A DNA stretch of 64,000 nucleotides from Channallabes apus. Taxonomy: Eukaryota > Chordata > Actinopteri > Siluriformes > Clariidae. The stretch is taken from the NCBI GenBank assembly GCA_030522415.1, contig CM060118.1:27367151-27431150 (forward strand), written 5' to 3'. Made by a program: the position numbers and the translations under genes. The notes beneath the pieces were generated by a model. It made no database searches. It was given only the letters and a program-made list of their open reading frames with translations, and was not told where the DNA came from. Below are positions 21,518 through 32,578 of the stretch, piece by piece (within the stretch, counting starts at the first letter, position 1; the number at the start of each line of letters is the position of its first letter).

Positions 21518-24500
21518 TGCTCATTTTGAGAGTTCAAATTTTTTTTTTACATCGTTCCTATATTTCGTTAGTGGTAAAGTTTACACGTTATAAAAGTATT
21601 AACTTTTATTCTACCTGACATACACTACTGTTCAAAAGTTTTAGAACACTTTCTAACTCCATGAAGGTTCCTGACTTTTATTTCTTTCTACATTGTAAAG
21701 GAATGCTGAAGGCGTCCAAAAAATGCATTAATCTCCTTTGAACAGTTGATATTGAGATGTTTCTGCTACTTCTGCTCTGTAAAGACTTCATAACGCCTCT
21801 AATCTGAGGTGCTGTTAATTGGTCATTTTTCAGGGTGATAACTCTAAATGAGCTTCTCATCTGCGGCAGAGGTAGTTTTTGGTCTCGCCCTCCTGGGATG
21901 GTCTTCATGAGAGCCAGTTTCATTATGGTGCTTGACGGATTTTGCAAATGCACTTGACAATACTGTTCTTGCAAGAACTATTACAGAAAGGCTGACCTGT
22001 GTGTCTTAAAATAACAACTAACTGTTGTTTTTTGTTGTTGTTATGTAATTACCTAATCCAATATGTGTTATTTTATAGTTTTGAAATCCCCAGTATTGTT
22101 GTAGAATGTAGAAAATAAATCACTAAACAAAAACAAAGAAATTTGCAAGTGTTCTAAAACTTTTGAACGGTAGTGTATCTCGAAAACCCAAAGGCACATT
22201 TTGATGTCTGAAGACTCCCTGGGTAGAAAGGGAGTAGAAAGTACAAATATTTGTTATAGCATGTAGTGGGGTAAAAGTAAAAAGTATCCACTTATAAACT
22301 ATTCAAATAAAGTACATGTACATGAATTTACAACGCCCTAAATACATTTTCCTAATTTAAGGGCTAATAAATCGACAATTAAGACAAAATTTGTAAGGTC
22401 TGGCTTTGTAAATTATGGGTGTCGGAAGCCAGTATCTACACGTCAATTATCTGACCACAAAGCTAGAAGCATGCAGTTGTACAGGATGTCTTTCCATGCT
22501 GTAGATTTTATATATTTTTTTCGCTGGAACTAAGAGGCCCAAACATGTTGCAGCATGACCGTACTCCTGTACACATATAGAGAGCTCTATAAAGACATGG
22601 TTTGTCAGTGTTGGAGTGGAAGATCTTGAGTGGCATATACAGAGCTCTGACCTCAACCTTATGGATGAACTGGAATGCAGCCCTTTGTCCCCTAACATCA
22701 GTGCTCAATTTGACTAATGCTATTGTGGCTGAATCTCCAGAGAGATGCTCCAAAATCTGGTGGAAATTCATCCCAGAAATGTGCATGTTATTATAACAGC
22801 AAGGGGAACTTAATGTGGAATGGGATGTACAAATAAACACTCATGACTGTGATGGTAAAGTCACATGGTACAACATGGTACAATATTTTGTCTATGTAGT
22901 TATAGATTTACATTTAAGACAACCTACTTTTAAAGTATTAACACAACTGTGCACAAACCAATTATAGGCCCATGGTAAAATAAGTGTTAGACCAAAATAC
23001 TAAATTTCATTTGGCATTGATTACAATTCTTTGTCTTATGATATTGTGTAAGATGTATGGAAATGTATGTACTTACCTCAATAATTTGAATTATATAAAT
23101 GTTAGAAATAAATAATTTAATGTTTATATTGGGGATTTTTTTTAGATTGGAGTACAATATAGGTATTGTATCTAAAATATTCATTTGAATAAACAGGTGG
23201 TGGTGTCCAACCTGCTCCCATCAGTGGACCCTAGAGTGGATCATCTGATCTGTACAGTTAAATTTTTGTCACAGGTTTTACACTTAAATCAATCCTCTTA
23301 TTTTTATCCGGGTTTGGAACCAGCACTTAAGGTGCCCTGCAACTCCAGTGGCTGGGTGTGGGGCACTGGTGGGATGTGAACCTGGACTATGAATAGATAA
23401 CTGCAGACTTTTGTAGACTAAGCCATTCTGGGCATAATTTCTTAACAGGCATCCGTTCTCTGGTCGTGAGATCCCCATCTCCAATGGCTCTGGCTTCATC
23501 ATCAGTGCTGATGGCCTCATCGTTACAAACGCACATGTAGTAGCCAACAAGCGTGGGGTTCGTGTCAAACTGACCAACGGAGAGACATACAATGCAACTG
23601 TACAAGATGTGGACCAGGCTGCAGACATTGCAACAATTAAGATCAGTGCCAAGGTAATACTGATGTTCATGTGTTCATGGTTACAACTTGTGAGTTTTTA
23701 TATTTATTATTCTCAATCGCTTTGTCAGTGTTATTTAGTTCTTCTGGTTCTTTTCAGAATCCCTTGCCCACCTTGCGTCTTGGGAATTCATTAGATGTAC
23801 GTCAGGGGGAGTTTGTGGTTGCCATGGGCAGCCCCTTCGCTCTAAGGAACACCATCACATCTGGAATAGTTAGTTCGGTTCAGAGAGGCAGCAAAGAACT
23901 GGGCCTGTCTAACGGCAACATGGACTACATACAAACTGATGCTGCTATTGATGTAAGCTTGTACCACTTTGTCTAATTAAGATTACCTGTTCATATCAAA
24001 TGTGTAAAAACAAAGTGGTGAAAGCTTTATATTTATCTACTGCCTTGTACCTTTACAGTTTGGGAATTCGGGTGGACCACTTATTAATTTGGTGAGTTCT
24101 TTTGTTGTTCTATTTTGTTTGTTTTGGGAATAAACACCTACAGTATATGATAAATAACACATTAGCATGCAGTAATTAAAGCACTGTATCACATACTCAG
24201 TTTGTAAACTTTTTTTTTTTTTAAACTCAGGATGGCGAGGTGATTGGTATTAATACAATGAAGGTGACTGCTGGGATTTCATTTGCCATTCCCTCTGACA
24301 GACTTCGTCTTTTCCTTGAGCGTGCAGCTAATAAAAAGAGTAAGACGGCTCATTGTCATAATTTTTTTGTCCTTCATGGTGCTGATTCTTGATCTCTCAT
24401 TGCACTAACATTGTTCACAGGTTCCTGGTTTAGTGGGTCACAGAGCAAACGGCGCTACATTGGAGTGATGATGTTAACTCTCACACCCAGGTACCTGACC

Positions 24501-25417
24501 CATTAGTGCTCATGTAGAAATATAAATGCACTAACTAAAAATACACAGCTACAACTTATCAGATCTGCAATCATTCTTGATGTTTTATTACACTTTAGTA
24601 TAATTGCTGAGTTGAAGATGCGTGACCCCTCATTCCCTGATGTAGCACATGGAATCCTCATCCATCGTGTCATCACTGGTTCTCCAGCCAACAGGTCAGT
24701 AGATTATAATGGTGTCACTGATTGATTACAAACTGCTTACAAATTTGACACATGGTGTGAAATTTATTACTGTTTGATAACACTTACAACATTCAATGCC
24801 TTGCCTGAGTAAACTTTACACATATTTTCCCTCTAATTAAAAATCCATATTTTGTATGGTTTGACAGCACATTACTCAGAAATAAAATGAACCACTGCAA
24901 ACTGCAACTGTTGCTGTCATACATGAGTGATAATACATGTATATACTGTACGTTGCCTTGAAATGAAAGATTCTGATCGACCATCAGTTTATAAAATATA
25001 GTAACCAGCAACCAAACCAAGTCACAAAAATATGATTTCCACATTCTGATGTTTGATATACACATTAACTAAAGCTGTTGTGATCATCTGTATGATGTTT
25101 TGCATTGCATTGCTGCCACATGATCGGCTGATTTAGATACAGTATATGCATGAATGTGCAGGTGTTCCTAATTAACTGAACGGTAAGTGTGCCTGGTTTA
25201 TAAACACCATTATGTCATACGACCTCATTTTGTATTCTCTGTGTGTGTTAGAGCGGGTATGAAATCAGGTGACATTGTAGTGGAGGTCAACGGAGTAAAG
25301 GTGAGCACATCAGAAGAAATCTACAATGCAGTAAGGACAAGTGACAGCATCAACATGGTGGTGCGGAGAGGTCAAGACTTCCTGATGCTGCACATGATCC
25401 CTGAGTTCACAGAATAA
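19022..25417 (+). CDS. htra2: Serine protease HTRA2, mitochondrial (Omi)
   Basis: Eight exons: 19022-19470, 23449-23653, 23758-23952, 24059-24091, 24231-24339, 24421-24490, 24599-24694 and 25252-25417, giving 440 residues. An N-terminal targeting stretch is followed by a membrane segment (about 68-84). The trypsin-like domain starts near [20 protein letters not shown]. The triad is visible: His179 (TNAHVV), Asp209 (QAADIATIK) and Ser287 (FGNSGGPL). A C-terminal PDZ domain includes GVMMLTLTP and [17 protein letters not shown]. The protease acts in the intermembrane space in protein quality control and cell death. The mammalian IAP-binding AVPS motif is not seen; AVSQ at 93-96 is the nearest match. 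Intron 1 (about 4 kb) carries several transposons. Confidence 0.96.
19586..21144. mobile_element. Non-autonomous hAT element with perfect 8-bp duplication
   Basis: The left terminus is cagtggttctcaaactg and the right terminus is cactttgagaaccactg. The element is flanked by TCCTAGAA on both sides (19578-19585 and 21145-21152). It is 1559 bases long with no transposase visible. An internal inverted repeat pairs about 20682-20720 with 20868-20913 (core ctcgaatcacaaacctgcgc). A further repeat-like AT-rich stretch with gggtgatatcacc lies at about 20118-20230. It sits in htra2 intron 1. Confidence 0.88.
21160..21190. repeat. (GT)n/(TA)n microsatellite
   Basis: A short GT run passing into TATATA, just right of the hAT element in htra2 intron 1. 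Confidence 0.8.
21485..21514. repeat. (AAT)n microsatellite
   Basis: About ten AAT units in htra2 intron 1. Confidence 0.9.
21623..22175 (-). mobile_element. Internally deleted Tc1/mariner element (family C)
   Basis: The inverted ends are cactactgttcaaaagtttt and aaaacttttgaacggtagtg, flanked by TA on both sides (21621-21622 and 22176-22177). The minus strand still encodes a Tc1-type DNA-binding region ([20 protein letters not shown] ... [10 protein letters not shown]), but the catalytic domain is deleted. Related copies lie at 36898-37154 and 51441-51923. It sits in htra2 intron 1. Confidence 0.85.
22470..22860. repeat. Degraded transposon-derived fragment
   Basis: Phrases such as cagagctctgacctcaacct and cctaacatcagtgctcaattt resemble the interior of the fish Tc1/mariner-type repeat whose end reads atatggccaaaagtatgtgg (see 36107-36470). 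Ends are not recognisable. It lies in htra2 intron 1. Confidence 0.4.
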
Positions 25418-26800
25418 CATAATAGCAAAAGAGAAATATTAAGATGTTCAGAATATTGAAGGTTCTAAAGGGATGTTGGATTACTAGGCCTGTGTGAACT
25501 GTACATTAGAAAGTAGAGGAAATTACATTCTAAGTTGAAATGTCACCTGCTTGATGGTTTAATTTTTCTTCAGTTAATATAGTTTGTTGAAACAATGATA
25601 TGGGTCATTTTTATAACGATGGATAAAAATATGAAAGATTAAACACATTGAGAATGAAATCTAGTAGTTCATGTGTAGATGACTCGCACATAAAGCCCTA
25701 GAAAAGAAAAGTCATGGACAAGTTTGAGCATTAGATCTGGGAACCAGCTTGTATTGTGTGTACTGGTATTTTAATTTTTCACACTTATATGAAAAAAAAA
25801 AACCATCAACACACCAGTGAGTCAAATCATAGCTCTAAAGGTCAACATAAAGAAAATACTGCCAATTTCTTATCAGAGTTCCCCCCCCCCCCCCTATTTA
25901 TATGGTGGGACTACCTTTAGAACAGTATTAAAGAAACATTTCTCACATGTTTTCAGATGAGAAATAGTGCCCTTAAAGCACCTGCACATCATGTTTCTAG
26001 TGCATACATTCTAGTGTTAGAATATTAACAGACCTTTGACTTAAACCCTAACAATCTTCCAAATATTAATCTTATTACTAGTCTTATCTGGGACATATAA
26101 CAGCAAGTAATGTGAAATGTCAGGAGCGGATCAGCAAGATTTTAAAAAAAATAAATTAATAGGTAATGTATTTAAATGTGTATAATTAAAAGTTTAAAAA
26201 AACAATATTGTGTGGTTTGTGTAGTTATACAGGTGTGTATATATATATATATATATATATAAAAAAAATTTTTTAACGAATAAGTAAAATAATTTTTACA
26301 GTACCTGCAGAAAAGTACACAATGTACATGAATTTAAACACTGAAATTGGTCTGCCTCAGTAAGAATAGCATTAAGGCATTTTTCTTTTAAACTACTTTT
26401 TCTTTGTAATATTTTATTAAATAGGAAACTTGCATTCATATAAAAAAATAAAATATGACTTTTTTAGCTGAGTTGTTACTTTGATGACGATACATTTTTT
26501 TTCAAGTAGAAGACAACTGTCACAGATACTTTTTTTTGTGCAATACCTACTGCCCTTAATTTTTTTTTTAGCAGTCAATGAATAGCACCTTAAACACAAA
26601 CTATGCCTGTGGGGTAAATAAAATCAGATAGTACACACTCAATCATTATACTGTATTATGTTTTGCTCAATTTATTATTCTATCTTAAAGCTTAATGCCC
26701 ATATTGTTACCTAAAACAAGGTATGTGTATGATAACTAAATTATATAGTTTTTTTGTTTTGTTTGAGGTTTTCTTTTTAAATAGCAAGCTAGGATTCAAA
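25418..26800. other. htra2 3' UTR and space between htra2 and loxl3
   Basis: Non-coding. A weak ATTAAA (25638-25643) could end htra2 transcripts. A (C)n run lies near 25880-25893 and a (TA)n run at 26236-26260. TTTATT at 26671-26676 and 26413-26418 (AATAAA on the minus strand) are candidate ends for loxl3, so the two convergent 3' UTRs may be close or overlap. Confidence 0.45.
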
Positions 26801-26812
26801 CCTTTGTTACTC

Positions 26813-26912
26813 TCAGTATGATGAGGCCATTAGTGTGATTGCTGGGACTTTGCATTCCCTGTAACAGACATTACAGGTTCCTTGAGTGTGTACATGAAAA
26901 GAGTAAATTAAG
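26813..26912 (+). pseudogene. Decayed copy of htra2 exon 5
   Basis: The stretch resembles htra2 exon 5 (24231-24339) including its acceptor (actctcag versus aaactcag). Matching blocks are gtgattgctggga / gtgactgctggga, cattccctgtaacagac / cattccctctgacagac, ttccttgagtgtg / ttccttgagcgtg and aaaagagtaa / aaaagagtaa. Small deletions break the frame. No other htra2 exon copy is seen nearby. It lies in the 3' flank of loxl3 on the opposite strand. A relic of an htra2 duplicate is the simplest reading. Confidence 0.75.
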
Positions 26913-26975
26913 TACTTTATATAAGTACAGGCTAAATTAAAAGGTAAAATATATGAGACGATTTGTTGACAGGGA

Positions 26976-29900
26976 TTAGGAGATCTCGTTATTGATCTGT
27001 CCTGGGTATTTCTCAAACTTCCTCTCTGCCTCTTCACTGAAAGCATCACCTGTCAGGACACACAGAATGAATGCAGTCGACATTATTTTCATGCACACTT
27101 TAGAACATGAGGAATCAGTTTCACACATGAAATGGCCCACCACAGAGTCCTGGCCTTAACCTCATTCAAATTTTATAGGATGTTCTTGAGAAGATTGAAG
27201 ACTTTTTATCGTCAATACAAGATCTTCTCAGTCTTTTGGCTGTACCCTTTCAGGGGTCATCACAGTGAACCATCTGCCTCCATCCAACCCTATCCTCTGC
27301 ATCCTCTACTCTCACATTAACTTCATATCATCTCTTCCTAAATCCATAAATCTCCTCCTTGGTCTTCCTCTAGACCTCTTGCCTGGCAGTTTCAACCTCA
27401 GCATCCATCTACCAATACAGGTCCTTCTAAAAAAAAATAGCATATTGTGATAAAGTTCGTTATTTTCTGTAATGTACTGATAAACATTAGACTTTCATAT
27501 ATTTTAGATTCATTACACACAACTGAAGTAGTTCAAGCCTTTTATTGTTTTAATATTGATGATTGTGGCATACAGATCATGAAAACCCAAAATTCCTATC
27601 TCAAAAAATTAGCATATTTCATCCGACCAATAAAAGAAAAGTGTTTTTAATACAAAAAAAGTCAACCTTCAAATAATTATGTTTAGTTATGCACTCAATA
27701 CTTGGTCGGGTCGGGAATCCTTTTGCAGATTCTTGTGTCTCTCAACTTTCTCTTCACAATATCCCACAGATTCTCTATGGGGTTCAGGTCAGGAGAGTTG
27801 GCAGGCCAATTGAGCACAGTAATACCATGGTCAGTAAACCATTTACCAGTGGTTTTGGCACTATGAGCAGGTGCCAGGTCGTGCTGAAAAATGAAATCTT
27901 CATCTCCATAAAGCTTTTCAGCAGATGGAAGCATGAAGTGCTCCAAAATCTCCTGATAGCTAGCTGCATTGACCCTGCCCTTGATAAAACACAGTGGACC
28001 AACACCAGCAGCTGATATGGCACCCCAGACCATCACTGATTGTGGGTACTTGACACTGGACTTCAGGCATTTTGGCATTTCCCTCTCCCCAGTCTTCCTC
28101 CAGACTCTGGCACCTTGATTTCCGAATGACATGCAAAATTTGCAACCTGTAGCCCATTTCCTGCACACACCTGTACACGGTGGCTCTGGATGTTTCTACT
28201 CCAGACTCAGTCCACTGCTTCCGCAGGTCCCCCAAGGTCTGGAATCTTTCCTTCTCCACAATCTTCCTCAGGGCCCGGTCACCTCTTCTCATTGTGCAGC
28301 GTTTTCTGCCACACTTTTTCCTTCCCACAGACTTCCCACTGAGGTGCCTTGATACAGCACTCTGGGAACAGCCTATTCGTTCAGAAATGTCTTTCTGTGT
28401 CTTACCCTCTTGCTTGAGGGTGTCAATGATGGTCTTCTGGACAGCAGTCAGGTCGGCAGTCTTACCCATGATTGCGGTTTTGAGTAATGAACCAGGCTGG
28501 GAGTTTTTAAAAGCCTCAGGAATCTTTTGCAGGTGTTTAGAGTTAATTAGTTGATTAAGATGATTAGGTTAATAGCTCGTTTAGAGAACCTTTTCATGAT
28601 ATGCTAATTTTTTGAGACAGGGATTTTGGGTTTTCATGAGCTGTATGCCACAATCATCAATATTAAAACAATAAAAGGCTTGAACTACTTCAGTTGTGTG
28701 TAATGAATCTAAAATATATGAAAGTCTAATGTTTATCAGTACATTACAGAAAATAATGAACTTCATCACAATATGCAAATTTTTTGAGAAGGACCTGTAT
28801 ATTTATAAACTTTCCTCTGAACATGTCCAAACCACCTCAATCTGGCCTCTCTGACTTTATCTCCAAAACATCTAACATGGGTTGTCCCCCTTTATCATCA
28901 ATAGAAGATCTCCAGCAAAAGTTTATGCAACTCTTGGCGAATAGTTGTGATGTTGCGTAAGCTTGTCAACCAATGCACTGGCGATGGCATACCGTAATCA
29001 ATGCGTAAGATGCCCCAAAGGAAAATAGCTATGTTCACATGTCACCCACTCCCCACGTGTCTGATCTGTCCATTGTAATTCAGGTCTCAGGACTGCATAT
29101 TAGATATGTATCCTATCTAGGACTACATATTAAAGAAAAACATCACATCTATGCATTCACAGTGCTTAAGCTGACCCAGCTTCTCATCTAACATCACATC
29201 CTGATGCAGACAGCTGTTCTCTGAGGACTTAGTTAGTTCGATAGTTCAGGACGGGAGTTTCCTACAGTCTACCTGAGCCTCCAATAACGAACTGGACTCA
29301 ATTTTAACTTAAACACATCTCCTGTTGTACTGAACTTCCAGTCTAACACAGTATGGTGCAGATCAATCCCTGCTATCCGTTTCAACCAAATGTAGATGGG
29401 TTCCCTGTTGAGTCTGGTTCCTCTCAAGGTTTCTTCCTATTACCATCTCAGGGAGTTTTTCCTTGCCACTGTTGCCGTCGTCCTCGGCTTGCTCATCAGG
29501 GACAGTCTTATAATTTTGATTCAAACACGTTCACATCTCTTACAAACTTAAATAATTCTTTTGATTGTGTAAAGCTGCTTTGCAACAATGTCAATCGTCA
29601 AAAGCGCTATACGAATAAAATCGAATTGAATTGAAATGAACTAATATTTTTATGTCCGATTGGGCAAAGCCCATTAGCCACATTGCCACATAGTGAAACT
29701 ATACATTAATTTTGGCCAGTTCAGTTGTATAGCTATATAAAATAGAAGACTATAAAACATATAAAAGCCTGAAAGACCATAAACTTCCTCTCCCTTTTTT
29801 AAAGTGCTAAAAAAATCACCCACTGTAACATTGCTGATTACATCCTTGAGATTGATGGCTACCTGAAAACAAAAGCTAAATATGATTCCCAGATGACACT

Positions 29901-32542
29901 TACATTTCTAAATCCAAGACATAAAAAAAACCCTCTAAGACATACTGTATGCTAACTTGACATACTAACAAGCTCATCATCTTGAAATTAGCTTCAGCTA
30001 GTTCAGTAATTGCTGCAGCCCGCATCCTAACCTGAAACCCACAGAACATATTTTGAATTTAAGCTATAATTTCTGTCTGTTAAAATCTGCATTGGATAAA
30101 AATTGGATATTGCTTACAGCATATTGGACATTAATTCCCAACGCCATGAGATACATTTTTATCAATTCTGAAATAGTGTTTGAGTACAAAGCTGTAAGTA
30201 AAGAACTCTCACCAGTATGACAGTTGTGAAACCAGATCCTGTTGCCATCATATTTGCAGTTACATTTCATGACATTATTTGTGTAGTCACTTTCAGACAC
30301 CTCGAAATTTGGATTTATCACAATCTGAAATGCCAACAATGCAGAACAAAAAAAATCAGAAATTCGTTTCTTGTTGTCAGACATGCTGATTAGATATTAG
30401 CTTGGAAAAAAAAAAAAAGTTTTTCGTCATAAAATTTTGCTACAAGGTTTAGGTGCTTGTTAAAGAGAAAATGCTTTCATGTTCACTTTTTTAGTCATCT
30501 GGCTGGCCGTGCGACTTATAATATGAAGCAACTTATATGTGTGAATTTACTGTCAAGTTTACATTCACACTGAAATATAATTCAGGTCATGAGAAGTCAC
30601 ACTTCACACTAGCCTGCTGCGGAGACAGCACGAAATTGCCACAAATGGCCATTTTTAAATGTACTGTAATACCTTGCCAAAATTCCCATCTTCCATTGCT
30701 GTGACCGTAAACGAGAAAGGGTGAAGAAAATCGAAATCGGTGATGTTTCTGTACAACAACACCGTTTTTGCTAATAGCAACTAATATTCTAGTGCAACAT
30801 ATAATCCGGAAAGTATGGCAATTAATGTTTTTATACTGTAGGTAACTACTTTCATAGGTCAAAAATATTACAATATCCAGAAGTCAAGCTTTTGTCAGCA
30901 AAATTGGAAAACTGCCACTAAGATTCTGGTAAAGAGTCCTCCGTTCGACATATGTTTTTTGGATTATGTGATCCTCAAAAACCTCAAAACTGCAGATAAA
31001 TACATAAATCAGACAAAAATCTCTGACGCATGCAGCACACAGTGATACATTTAGTTATTTGCAATAGCAAAGGATATATTCGTTTCCAAAGCTTAAACTT
31101 TGACCTGCATTATGTAATTTCCTGGTTTGACATCAGTGATGTCGATCCACTGACAGTCGATGTCATGCCTGTACAGATCCCAGCACCCTACTGTGATGCC
31201 CTGCTCTCCAAAATTAGCACATTCATAACGTTTGGAAACACCTGCAATATTAACACAAAAAAACGTGTCGTTAGAGAGGAGCCAAACCAGCAGCAACGAT
31301 TTATTTACAGTACAGTAGTATATTTATGTACACATGTGTGTGTGTGTGTGAGTGTGTGCTTGTCTTACCCTCCTCACAGTCACTGTCCTCTAAACAGAAG
31401 CTTGCTTTGTGCCCCTCTGCCACCTTGGTACCATTGATACTCAGCAAATCATAGTGTGTAAAGATATCCATACTATGATAATGCCTACAGAAGCACACAC
31501 GTTAGTCCGTTTTGGCTTGTAATTCTTGTCCATATGCATGCTCTAAGGATAATAAATACTTTTTAGTTTTTTTCTTACTAAAGTGTATGTTGAAATTATA
31601 TCACAGCTGTAGTTACCCATGGCATGCATGCCAGACCCAGGAGTGGCGTCCAGCTTTAGGCCTGAAGTCAGCACGACCGATGTTGTGGATCTGTGAGGTG
31701 AAGCGAAGCAGACGGCGGTGGCCGTAGGGCCAGTTAACTTTCGCAGCACTTTGAGACAGACAGTCCTCCTCTGCAGCGCAGTATAGCATGTGCAGCGGAC
31801 GGTCCTCAATATATCCTGTCTGCTGCACCAGAGGTGCGTTCATAATGAGATCAGACGCAGCTGAGGAAAGACAGATACACCATGACATACTGGAGATATT
31901 CATCATACTGACAAACTGAAATAAGCACCAACTCTTAGTATGTGTTTATTGAAAGTATAAACGTGTAGGCACAGATACAAAGTGTTAACCTCCTAAATAT
32001 CCTCATATTTTTTACTTTGGATATCTTTGTTTTAGCATACTGGCTCATGTAAACAGAATGTTAAATAATAAATATTTTTCATGCTCACTTACTCTCTGAG
32101 CAGATAACCCCTGCGGCAAACCGTGCAGCTGTTTTCTGGCAGGTGAGGGTTCTGTGTTGCTGGCATTGGCTGAGGGCCAGTTCATCTCCTGTACACTTCA
32201 CACCGCTCATCACCATGTTTGTCACGTTACTGCCATCCCAGTACCATGTTTCCTTAATAGCCACCACAAAAATACAAGCAAAGTACTGCTGATTTCTTGG
32301 AGATTAAAAATCAGTATTGATATGCGTGAAGGGAGGAGGTGGAGAAAAGTCTGAAGTACTGCGTTTCTTTAGACTTTGAGCTACTACTCATTTGTGTGTT
32401 CAGTAGAAGTCATGAATAGTGATCAGGCTAAAAACTGGTATTGTATATTCATTTAAAATGTGAACTACAATAGAACCAATGCAGCCTCGTAATGCAGTCT
32501 TTCAGTATGTGAATCACTGCAGTTTATAAGTAGAAACTGCTT

Positions 32543-32578
<36 letters not shown>

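Noticed and set aside
29816..29862. Candidate last exon of loxl3 (acceptor gttttcag, then 15 codons)
   Set aside because: The encoded [11 protein letters not shown] does not resemble any LOXL C-terminus. The exon at 27049-26976 gives [17 protein letters not shown] in the right phase, matching the family end.
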